DNA of 64,000 nt from Maribacter arcticus (lineage in GTDB: Bacteria > Bacteroidota > Bacteroidia > Flavobacteriales > Flavobacteriaceae): the NCBI RefSeq assembly GCF_900167935.1, contig NZ_FUYL01000001.1, forward strand, positions 124,001 to 188,000. The letters run 5' to 3'. The translations under genes were made by a program, and so were the position numbers. Numbering within the stretch: position 1 is the stretch's first letter; each line of letters starts with the position of its first letter. This document shows, piece by piece, positions 1 through 8,071 of the stretch. The notes under the pieces are model-generated. The model ran no database searches and was not told the DNA's origin. It saw only the letters and a program-made list of their open reading frames with translations.

Positions 1-809
1 GTAAGGCTGAATTTAACATCACCCCCTATTTTTTTGTGTGTGGTGTCTTCACCCTCAAAATCTTTTGCAGTGCCTCCCAGCAAATATGGGATTACGGAAA
101 TATTGGTCTTTGGCGAAGGCGGTGGTGCATCCCATACCAATACCCCTGTGTAGGCCAAGGATGCCGTAGGGAATTGCCTTGGGATAGGGGTCCAACTCGA
201 TTTTTCGCTCGACTTCAAATCCAACCTACTAAAGTTGATGCCCCATTTTGTTACGCCGTCCTTGTAGCGGATAGATTTAAAGGGGATGGCCATTTCCACG
301 ACCCATTTTTCGGGATATTGCCTTACTTTAGAAATCCATTTGCTATCCCAATTAAGGTCTATACTTCCTCCCCCGAACATGGTACCGTCCCACTGTGCCC
401 CAGCGGCATTGGAACCAAAGGAAAAACCGGTAGTCTGATTGTTGAACGGGTCTATGAACAGTAAAAAGTTGTCATTCTTACCAAAGGAGAAATCCCGTCG
501 TAGTGATTCCACATAATATTTACCAGGAACACTGTTAAAAAAGGTGGCGGCCAAGTAAATGTTTTTATCATCATAAGTCATCCTTATCTCCGAAGTTTCA
601 TTAGCCTTTCCCGTATCCATAGGCAATACCATAAAGAAATCATCGGCCACATCAGTCTCTTGCCAGGCCCGCTCATCCACAATCCCATCAATGATAACCG
701 GCTGTACTGTTTTTCGGATATGATATTGAAAGGTTTCGTTCTTTTTTTGGGCGTTCACCTGAAATATTCCTAATCCCATGGTGAGGAATAGGATGCTGTT
801 TTTTATCAT
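1..809 (-). CDS. DUF5916 / CBM9-like N-terminal domain exported protein (3' part missing)
   Basis: The minus-strand frame is open from an ATG at 809 to the left edge, about 269 residues, so the C-terminus lies outside. It opens with a Sec signal (MIKNSILFLTMGLGIFQVNA, cleavage near Ala-Gln). Next comes a CBM9-like fold region with VIIDGIVDERAW near residues 45-55, then a YDDKNIYLAA stretch and LLFIDPFNNQTTGFSF. This pattern is typical of the N-terminal sugar-binding-like domain of Bacteroidota DUF5916 proteins, which normally continue into an outer-membrane beta-barrel of 700-900 residues. Role unknown; the family often sits near polysaccharide or sugar utilisation genes, and the next genes here are DUF1080 and oxidoreductase genes. 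The family call is from memory of the motif. Confidence 0.8.
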   Translation of the reverse strand, partial: MIKNSILFLTMGLGIFQVNAQKKNETFQYHIRKTVQPVIIDGIVDERAWQETDVADDFFMVLPMDTGKANETSEIRMTYDDKNIYLAATFFNSVPGKYYVESLRRDFSFGKNDNFLLFIDPFNNQTTGFSFGSNAAGAQWDGTMFGGGSIDLNWDSKWISKVRQYPEKWVVEMAIPFKSIRYKDGVTKWGINFSRLDLKSSEKSSWTPIPRQFPTASLAYTGVLVWDAPPPSPKTNISVIPYLLGGTAKDFEGEDTTHKKIGGDVKFSL

Positions 810-983
810 TCCGTAAAATTTAGTTATTTCATAAAAATTGTTCATAATACTAATAGATCTATCTCTATTTAATTTAAATAGTTTTTATCCATTTTATTTC
901 TCTAATACTGCAATAAAGTCCATTTCGATGCAGGTATACTCTCCTTGGTTGTATTTTAAAGTGGTGATTCAAAGTCATTGTAT

Positions 984-1799
984 TCATTGGGGAAGTAAAT
1001 CCACACGCCTAAAAAAGATTTCAGCACTTTCAGACTGTATCTGAATACGTCCTTTTCTTGGTTTTACATCTGTTGCTTTATTTACAAGAACTCCGTTGAG
1101 GAATACCGCTATTTCACCATCTTTTACCACACATTCCAAAAGATTCCATTCCCCTACTGGTTTTTCGATATCATTTTCACCTCTAAAATCTAGGACATCC
1201 TTCCAATTTGGATCACGACTATACCAATTGATGCGATTCTCGTTTATAGTTACTTTACGTCCCTCGGGTTGAAAAACAAAAGAGTTTCCTTGTTTTTCTT
1301 TTGCTACCGTGCATGTAATTTCAAATTTGTTGCTTCCATCTCCAACTACGATAAAATCTCCAGTACCTCCTTCAATAATCTGGCATTCTATGGATGTCAT
1401 CCATATGCCCTGAGAATTGCCGTCCTCTCCTTGTGAATGTAATAATATACCACAATCGCGTGCATTCTTTAATCTGGGGGCATAGGTCGTTTGCCCCCAT
1501 TTAAATTCTGTAATTAGTCTATAATTTTCGTATTCCGTATCAGTAGTTATACATCCCCATTCCTCACCAGAAATTCGGATCATCCCATCTTTTACGGTAA
1601 AGACCTTTTTTGGGTCATCATCGCGTCCCCGATTTTGGAGAAAGGTATACCATCCATCCAAGTTGTTTCCATTGAACAATTCAATGGCTTTCTTCCCCAT
1701 ATCCTTTTTTCCTGGGGTAGAACGCATCGCGTTTTGTCCGACAGCATTAACAACAACTGTTATTGAAAATAGCACAAATATCAATATCTTTTTTTCCAT
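984..1799 (-). CDS. DUF1080 (3-keto-disaccharide hydrolase-type) exported protein
   Basis: 271 residues with a Sec signal (residues 1-21, ending VNAVGQ) followed by a single DUF1080 domain. The hallmark FNGNNLDGWYTF lies near residues 43-54, with CGILLHSQGEDG in the middle and WNLLECVVKDGEIAVFLNG in the last third. This is a concanavalin-A-like jelly roll. Pfam names the family 3-keto-disaccharide hydrolase, and some members cleave glycosides whose sugar has been oxidised at C3. It is probably periplasmic. It lies upstream of the DUF5916 gene on the same strand with a gap of about 170 bases, and shares its domain with the HEAT-DUF1080 protein 1.4 kb away. Exact substrate not visible. Confidence 0.88.
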   Translation of the reverse strand: MEKKILIFVLFSITVVVNAVGQNAMRSTPGKKDMGKKAIELFNGNNLDGWYTFLQNRGRDDDPKKVFTVKDGMIRISGEEWGCITTDTEYENYRLITEFKWGQTTYAPRLKNARDCGILLHSQGEDGNSQGIWMTSIECQIIEGGTGDFIVVGDGSNKFEITCTVAKEKQGNSFVFQPEGRKVTINENRINWYSRDPNWKDVLDFRGENDIEKPVGEWNLLECVVKDGEIAVFLNGVLVNKATDVKPRKGRIQIQSESAEIFFRRVDLLPQ

Positions 1800-1825
1800 G
1801 TCATTTTTTTGTTTTTCATATCAAT

Positions 1826-1984
1826 TCATCCTCTTAACCTGCCGTACTTTTTCAATACCATATCAACTAAATTATCATTGGCCTTCGGACTTCCGATATT
1901 TACATATACTATATGGACATCAAGATTTATTTTCTTTAACATCTTAAGGAGTTGCCAATCTTTTTCTTCATTCCTTCCATTTAT
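1826..1984 (-). pseudogene. Possible truncated coding remnant
   Basis: A 52-codon open stretch lies in the 370-base gap upstream of the DUF1080 gene. It has a coding-like translation (KDWQLLKMLKKINLDVHIVY, then VNIGSPKANDNLVDMVLKK) and ends at TGA 1826-1828. It is preceded in frame by TAA at 1985-1987. It has no good start region, so it looks like the C-terminal tail of a lost gene rather than a working small gene. Family not recognised. The rest of the gap (1985-2171) shows nothing I can name. Confidence 0.35.
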
Positions 1985-2171
1985 TTAAATTTTTTTAAAA
2001 GGAACATAGAGTTTTTGCAGCACTATGATTCTTGTAAACCAATTGTTTATAAATCAATCTCTCTATGCATAAAAGGTAAGATTAGAGTTATACTATTTTC
2101 AAAATGCATTACGGCAAAACGGATAATTTAAATAGTTAGTTTATGTTATTTACAAGCGCATATAAAACCGA

Positions 2172-3188
2172 TTATTTGAGAATCTCTTCAATTTTATCAA
2201 GTTCGTTTGTGGTAAAGGCTAAGTTTTCTAACGCCTTTACATTATCGAATATCTGTTGAGTTTTGCTTACTCCAATCAAAACAGTGGATACTCGCTCATC
2301 CTTTAAAAGCCATGCAAGTGCCATTTGCGCTAAGTTTTGCCCCCTTGCTTCGGCAATAGCATTCAATTTTTTCACTTTTTCCAATATCTCAGATGTAATT
2401 TGCTCTTTTTTTAAATACCTACCATCTTTCATAGCTCTTGAATCTTTTGGAAAACCTTCTAGATATTTATTTGTGAGCACACCCTGATGCAAAGGTGAAA
2501 ATGCAATGGAACCTATTCCTTCATTACCTAAAACATCCAGCAATCCATTCTCGACCCACCTATCGAACATATTATATCTTGGTTGGTGAATCAATAAAGG
2601 CGTCCCTAAATCCTTTAAAATGGCATGGGCTCGATCCGTATCTTCCGCACTATACTGTGATATACCCACATACAATGCTTTGCCTTGTTGTACACATTGA
2701 TGCAATGCACCCATGGTCTCTTCCAAAGGAGTATCTGGATCACGACGATGGCTATAAAAAATATCCACATAATCCAATCCCATTCGTTTTAAACTCTGGT
2801 CCAGGCTGGCAATTAAATATTTTTTAGAACCCAGGTCACCATAAGGACCCGGCCACATGTCCCACCCTGCTTTGGTAGATATCATGAGTTCATCCCTGTA
2901 ATTAGCTAAATCCAATTTTAAAATTCGTCCAAAGCTTTCTTCTGCTGATCCGTAAGGAGGCCCATAATTATTGGCCAGATCGAAATGACAAATACCTTGA
3001 TTAAAGGCAGTTCTTAAAAGATTGCGTGCGTTGTCAAAATCATCGGAATGGCCAAAATTATGCCATAAGCCAAGTGACAATACGGGGAGTAGAATACCAC
3101 TATTTCCACAACGGCGATATTGCATGTTATCATACCTATCTTCAGAGGCTGAAAATGGTTTTATTGAAGTACTATTATTTGTTCTCAT
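2172..3188 (-). CDS. Aldo/keto reductase, YghZ/Gpr-like (AKR14 type)
   Basis: 338 residues, a cytosolic NADPH-dependent carbonyl reductase of the aldo/keto reductase TIM-barrel family. The catalytic tetrad reads Asp70, Tyr75 (DLANNYGPPYGSAEE), Lys106 (ISTKAG) and His147 (IFYSHR). The NNYGPPYGSAEE loop, the WDMWPGPYGD segment and the C-terminal VLIGVSK motif point to the L-glyceraldehyde-3-phosphate reductase (YghZ/Gpr) subgroup. About 20 residues precede the usual family start, so Met22 (MQYRRCG) is a possible alternative start. Its position between DUF1080 genes suggests it reduces a keto- or aldehyde-sugar made by the cluster, which is inference. Confidence 0.9.
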   Translation of the reverse strand: MRTNNSTSIKPFSASEDRYDNMQYRRCGNSGILLPVLSLGLWHNFGHSDDFDNARNLLRTAFNQGICHFDLANNYGPPYGSAEESFGRILKLDLANYRDELMISTKAGWDMWPGPYGDLGSKKYLIASLDQSLKRMGLDYVDIFYSHRRDPDTPLEETMGALHQCVQQGKALYVGISQYSAEDTDRAHAILKDLGTPLLIHQPRYNMFDRWVENGLLDVLGNEGIGSIAFSPLHQGVLTNKYLEGFPKDSRAMKDGRYLKKEQITSEILEKVKKLNAIAEARGQNLAQMALAWLLKDERVSTVLIGVSKTQQIFDNVKALENLAFTTNELDKIEEILK

Positions 3189-3236
3189 ATATCTTCTGTA
3201 CGTATTGAACTATTATTTAAGTTATAGTTTCATGTT

Positions 3237-6200
3237 TTATTTGTTTAGATTTTTGATTCGTATGTTTCGAAATTCAAGCTCCGAGCCATGACCCAAAAAT
3301 GCAATATGTCCTTTGTTTCTTTTTAACCCCGGATGATCCGTATGGTCAGCCGTACCATTCTTCGAGGCTTCCTTTATATTTCCGTCCATAATAACGGTAC
3401 CATTTAAGGTAATCTTAATGTTATCCCCATTTACCACAACTTCTTGGGAATTCCATTCGCCCACAGGATTTAAATACCCCCTTTTAGATGCTATTATTCC
3501 ATATACAGAACCATGATATTGATACGGTTTTAAATTGGCATAAATGGATGCTGTATTATCCAAGATTTGTAATTCCTTACCCACATAGGCCACATCGCCT
3601 TCGAGGGGTGCATGGATTCCTAAGCCATTATTAGCTCCTGGCGTTAGTTTAAAATCAAATCTAAAGGTAAAATCTGAATACTCCTCTGCGGTATAAAGGT
3701 TGCCATGCCCACCTCGTTTGGGGCGTACCACCAATTCATTATTTTCTGCCAAATAATCGGTTTTATTGCCGACCCAATGATCTAGGTCTTTTCCGTTAAA
3801 AAGGGATATAAAACCTGTATCTCTTTCTTCTTGAGATAAAAGAACATCTCCAGAAGGAATTTCACGTACATAGACATTCCGGAATCCTAAATCTTCCCCA
3901 TGGGCCTGTAATTCAATGGCTTCTTTAGAAAAGATAGGGTTTTCGCGATCCCAGTAGTTCTCTAGAACAACATTATCAGTGACCAGTACGCCATTCAAAT
4001 GTACGGTTACCCGTTCGCCTACCATTTTTATTTGAAAAGTATTCCACTCATCAATGAGGTTGTCGGCTACCACTAAAGGAATGCTTACATTTTTCTGATT
4101 GTTGTAAAGTCCACCACTACCAACTTGGGCGCCTTCTTCAATTAGTGCGGTATCCCAAATTTGAACTTGTGGTGTTCCCCTCAAATAAATACCACTATCA
4201 CCACCTTTGGTTATTTTCCAATCTACCAGCATTTCGAAATCACCATAATCCTTTATCGTACAGATATTGTTATACCCTTCTCCTTTAAAACCAATGACCC
4301 CGTCTTTAACAAACCAATCCCGCATCATTTGGGCATTGGCCTTTTCCTGCGCTTTCGCCAGTGCTCTTCTAGACATTTTACCCCGGGCTATCGGATTTTC
4401 CAGCAGACCTTCCCATCCTTCAAGGTCCTTTCCATTAAAAATGGAAACAAATCCTTTTATCGAGGGCATATTATCCAAAAATTCCTTGACATCTATCTTT
4501 ATATACTGGCTATCCGTCCCTGTTAGATTGTCAACGCTTTTAGATACAATATCCCTCACTGCGTCGCCGCTCAATCCGTTTTGAACTCCGGGAGTTGGTA
4601 ATGCTATTTGAATGGCTGCGTTGGAAGCAGTAATCAATAGATCTTTGTTATCTAAAAATTCTGAAACGAAAACTAAGGAAAGGAAGGTTTTAATCTTCCC
4701 TGCCGCCATAATAATTTGCTTATTTTCTTGAACGGTAGTACTATAGGGTACCAATTTTCTTACTAAAAGTAACTTTTGGGCACTAGGGAAATCAGACTCC
4801 CCTGCTTTACTCAAATACTGTGTATAGGCTTTTGATCTTACCTCCCCAGTTGATGCTGTTTTTGCGGTCTGGAACAATAGCGGCAGCGCGTCATTATTTT
4901 TCCAGTTTGCCAAGGCATCCAAAGCACTGATTTTTTCCTCGGTATTCCCTGAACTCAACTGTTCGGATACCAATTTTAAAGCTGTATTACTGCTGATGGC
5001 CGACAAAATGGGAACTAGCTTCGATTTATCTGAAAAACTCTGGTATGCTTGATATATTTTAGTTGTATTTAGACCTTCATCTGCATTCAGCACTTTTATA
5101 ATGGCTTTTTGAATATTAACTAAATCACCAGCATTATTGGTTTCGGAAAGAAAACCTAATAGCTGAGGTAGTTTATCTATTGAAGCTACCGAAGGCATAG
5201 CGGCATATATAGCCCCTTTTAAATCAGTATTCGTAGTATTTACCAATCCTTCAATGGCACTGAACTGTGAGGTGGCATTCCGAGCAGCTAGTACGTTGAT
5301 CAATACTCTTTTGCCATTATCGTTGGCCCCATTGAGTTTATCGGCCAGTAGCTGTGCATCCTTAGAATCAACAATCTTGAGCAAAGTTTCTTGGATCGCT
5401 GTATATTCTTGGGGTGACGATGCCTGCTTTAAGGATTGGAACAATACTGATAAAGCCTTGTTTTTATCTCGACTGGTTAAAGCTTTGATCCCCGCAATCC
5501 TTACAGTTTCATTAGTATCCTTTACTGCCATCAAGATGCACTTTTCATATACCAAAGCTTCACTTCTTTCACCTAGCATTCTAATTAACAACGGCTTGGT
5601 GTCAACGGAAGCCTTTTTATATGCTTTCACCCATTTGACCACCTCTGCTTGCGTAAGGTTGTTTGAAGCGGCCTCTAAAACAGAAGCCACATATTTTGTA
5701 TTTTGATGTTTAGCCTCTTTAAGCATCATATTTATGGCAGCACTTCCTTGAGCATCTCTAAGCATTTGTACTCCCGCAAATCTGAAATGCAATTGTTCTT
5801 CTGAAGAGCAATTATCTAGCAATAGGTTGCCTATTTCTATACTCAAAGCCCTTTTACCTTCTTCTTTCAACCTTTGCCCGTAGCGGATTAAGGCGATGAT
5901 CGAGTTTGAAGTATCTAAGTCAAAATTGGATTTTTTCACAGCTGAAATCAGCACGCTCTTTGAATTTACCGAAGCTATTTCTGCCAAAGCTGCCAATGCC
6001 TGTTTGGAGACTGCTTTAGAACCGGAATCTGCTAATTGCTCTAGCAACGCTATAGAAGGTGCGTATTGTAATCTTCCCAAAGCTTCTACAAATGCAGGTT
6101 GTTCAGTAGTACCCGCTGATTTTGTGACATCCATAATCGCTTTGGCCGCTTCTAGAGTTCCAATGGTGGTCAAGACGGATAAGGCCGGTGCATATACTAC

Positions 6201-6641
6201 ATCATCCTGTAAATATGAACTTACCAGAACAACACTGGCATTGCTTCCGCAATATATTAATCGGTCTATCAAAAAGGTCTTTACTTCGTCATTAGAAGTA
6301 TTTTTCAATGCTTTTAATAGTGCTTGCTCCACCACCCCTCCGGTAATTTTACCTTGTTTTCCACCACTATAAATCGCTAGACTTTGTATTGCGTATCTAG
6401 CTTTGGTATCATCGCCGGTACCCAAGGGCACTAACATATTGGTGAATTGAAGAATTCCTTCAGCACCCAAGCCTATAATTTCTTCCATTAATTTGTCAGA
6501 ATGTTTCAGCTCTTTGGTGGGTAATTGTGCAAGAATATCGGCTACTTTGGTTTCGAGCGTTCTATTAATTTGCCCTTGTACGTTGAGCGAGGCACATAGC
6601 ATCAAAAGAAATGTACTGAAAGTTATAATTGCTTTTTTCAT
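3237..6641 (-). CDS. Large exported protein: HEAT repeats plus two DUF1080 domains
   Basis: 1134 residues from ATG 6641, chosen because it begins with a Sec signal (MKKAIITFSTFLLMLCASLNVQGQ). An upstream in-frame ATG at 6674 would overlap the previous gene and add a polar leader. Residues about 25-700 are alpha-helical HEAT/ARM-type repeats (for example DTNETVRIAGIKAL). Two DUF1080 jelly rolls follow, starting near FNGKDLEGWEGL (about residue 728) and FNGKDLDHWVGN (about residue 940). The gene lies 20 bases after the Gfo/Idh/MocA oxidoreductase stop, so the two are probably co-transcribed. The enzyme domains fit hydrolysis of 3-keto-sugars or glycan binding, with HEAT repeats as a scaffold. 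Confidence 0.87.
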   Translation of the reverse strand: MKKAIITFSTFLLMLCASLNVQGQINRTLETKVADILAQLPTKELKHSDKLMEEIIGLGAEGILQFTNMLVPLGTGDDTKARYAIQSLAIYSGGKQGKITGGVVEQALLKALKNTSNDEVKTFLIDRLIYCGSNASVVLVSSYLQDDVVYAPALSVLTTIGTLEAAKAIMDVTKSAGTTEQPAFVEALGRLQYAPSIALLEQLADSGSKAVSKQALAALAEIASVNSKSVLISAVKKSNFDLDTSNSIIALIRYGQRLKEEGKRALSIEIGNLLLDNCSSEEQLHFRFAGVQMLRDAQGSAAINMMLKEAKHQNTKYVASVLEAASNNLTQAEVVKWVKAYKKASVDTKPLLIRMLGERSEALVYEKCILMAVKDTNETVRIAGIKALTSRDKNKALSVLFQSLKQASSPQEYTAIQETLLKIVDSKDAQLLADKLNGANDNGKRVLINVLAARNATSQFSAIEGLVNTTNTDLKGAIYAAMPSVASIDKLPQLLGFLSETNNAGDLVNIQKAIIKVLNADEGLNTTKIYQAYQSFSDKSKLVPILSAISSNTALKLVSEQLSSGNTEEKISALDALANWKNNDALPLLFQTAKTASTGEVRSKAYTQYLSKAGESDFPSAQKLLLVRKLVPYSTTVQENKQIIMAAGKIKTFLSLVFVSEFLDNKDLLITASNAAIQIALPTPGVQNGLSGDAVRDIVSKSVDNLTGTDSQYIKIDVKEFLDNMPSIKGFVSIFNGKDLEGWEGLLENPIARGKMSRRALAKAQEKANAQMMRDWFVKDGVIGFKGEGYNNICTIKDYGDFEMLVDWKITKGGDSGIYLRGTPQVQIWDTALIEEGAQVGSGGLYNNQKNVSIPLVVADNLIDEWNTFQIKMVGERVTVHLNGVLVTDNVVLENYWDRENPIFSKEAIELQAHGEDLGFRNVYVREIPSGDVLLSQEERDTGFISLFNGKDLDHWVGNKTDYLAENNELVVRPKRGGHGNLYTAEEYSDFTFRFDFKLTPGANNGLGIHAPLEGDVAYVGKELQILDNTASIYANLKPYQYHGSVYGIIASKRGYLNPVGEWNSQEVVVNGDNIKITLNGTVIMDGNIKEASKNGTADHTDHPGLKRNKGHIAFLGHGSELEFRNIRIKNLNK

Positions 6642-6661
6642 TTTATTCGAATGGTTAATAA

Positions 6662-7930
6662 TTAGTAAGCCCATGATGTTCTTGTTGGTTGATCTATTAA
6701 TCTATTGGCTTCCTCGTCGTTAATGAACTCTTGTTTTATGGGGTCAAATTCTAAGGTTCTTCCCAATCGGAGAGCTATAATCCCCATATTTACAACCGTT
6801 GCCGAGCGATGTCCGTTTTCTTCGTTCAAGGCAAACTTTTGACGTGTTTTAACAGATTCTGAAAAAGTTGTGATCTGCTCTTCTGGGTCGGGAATGCTGT
6901 TGATAATCCCTTCAATATTGGGGATGGTCGATTTAAAACCATTGTAAATCTTTCCGTTAGGGCCTTCTATATAAGCGGCGTTTTTGTCTCCGTTTTCACC
7001 GTCCAATATGATTTGGCAACCGTCGGCATAGGTGAATGTGATTTTCCTCCAAGTACCTATGGCATCATAATGTTGCTGTGGGGCATCTACTTCGACTTTC
7101 ACAGGACTGGTATTGTCTTTTCCCAAAAAGTATTGTACTGGGTCGATATAGTGCTGACCCATATCCCCTAATCCTCCACCATCATAATCCCAGTATCCTC
7201 TAAAAGTAGAATGTGTTCTATGCGGATGATACGGTTTTTCGGGTGCAGGCCCTAACCACATATTATAGTCGAAATGTTCTGGCACCGCTTGCGGGGTTAA
7301 ATTTTCCTTTCCGACCCAATAAAACTTCCAGTTGAATCCGGTAATACCGCTTATCGTAACTTTTAATGGCCATCCCAAAGCACCGCTATCCACAACTTTT
7401 TTTAGTTTTTTGACAGGAGTACCCATTCCGTAAAAATTATCCTTGAAACGGAACCAGGTATTTAACCTAAACATTTTGCCGTGTTCTTTCATGGCTTCGA
7501 CTACCCGTTTGCCTTCCCCTATCGTTCGAGTCATAGGCTTTTCACACCATACATCTTTACCTGCTTCCGCTGCCATTATCGACATAAGGCAGTGCCAATG
7601 TGGAGGCGTCGCTATGTGAACGATATCAATATCAGGTCTGTTCAAGACTTCCCTAAAGTCACGATATCCCTTTACGCCACCTCCTACTTTCTGAAGTGTA
7701 TTTGACAAGTGTTTTCCGTCTGCATCGCAAATAGCCAAGAGTTTGGTACCCTCGTATCCCAAATGTCCTTGGCCCATTCCGCCAACTCCGATTACTGCTT
7801 TTGTGAGTTGATCGCTCGGTGGAATAAAATTAACCCCGCCCATTACATGTCTGGGTATAATCGTAATACCGCCTACAAGTAAAGCGGACTTCTTTATGAA
7901 ATTTCTTCGACTTGCTGTTTTTTTCTTCAT
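6662..7930 (-). CDS. Tat-exported Gfo/Idh/MocA family oxidoreductase
   Basis: 422 residues. The N-terminus is a twin-arginine signal (ASRRNFIKKSALLVGG), so the enzyme is probably exported folded with its NAD(P) cofactor. A Rossmann motif follows (VIGVGGMGQGHLG, near residues 45-58), then the family Glu-Lys-Pro (CEKPMTRT), and a C-terminal GFO_IDH_MocA_C region. Family members oxidise sugar hydroxyls, and Tat-exported Bacteroidota members often carry tightly bound cofactor. It is the first gene of the unit with the HEAT-DUF1080 protein, which supports an oxidise-then-cleave scheme. Two TGGGGTAAT-like repeats lie 51-74 bases upstream. Specific sugar unknown. Confidence 0.9.
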   Translation of the reverse strand: MKKKTASRRNFIKKSALLVGGITIIPRHVMGGVNFIPPSDQLTKAVIGVGGMGQGHLGYEGTKLLAICDADGKHLSNTLQKVGGGVKGYRDFREVLNRPDIDIVHIATPPHWHCLMSIMAAEAGKDVWCEKPMTRTIGEGKRVVEAMKEHGKMFRLNTWFRFKDNFYGMGTPVKKLKKVVDSGALGWPLKVTISGITGFNWKFYWVGKENLTPQAVPEHFDYNMWLGPAPEKPYHPHRTHSTFRGYWDYDGGGLGDMGQHYIDPVQYFLGKDNTSPVKVEVDAPQQHYDAIGTWRKITFTYADGCQIILDGENGDKNAAYIEGPNGKIYNGFKSTIPNIEGIINSIPDPEEQITTFSESVKTRQKFALNEENGHRSATVVNMGIIALRLGRTLEFDPIKQEFINDEEANRLIDQPTRTSWAY

Positions 7931-7981
7931 TCAGATACTTTTTACAGTTAGAACTACAAAAAAACGATACGCCGTGTACTA

Positions 7982-8004
7982 ATGGGGGTAATGAATGGGG
8001 TAAT
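7982..8004. promoter_or_regulatory. Direct repeat ATGGGG(G)TAAT upstream of oxidoreductase gene
   Basis: Two near-identical copies, ATGGGGGTAAT (7982-7992) and ATGGGGTAAT (7995-8004), lie in tandem about one helical turn apart between the regulator gene and the Gfo/Idh/MocA start. A similar TTGGGGTAAT (61904-61913) sits 20 bases upstream of the DUF6807 gene. The arrangement suits an operator; which protein binds is not shown. Confidence 0.35.
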
Positions 8005-8071
8005 ACTATTAGAAAAGGGTGTTTTATTTCAATTTATCTGAAAAAGGTAAGAATTTTAATGGGTAAATATC

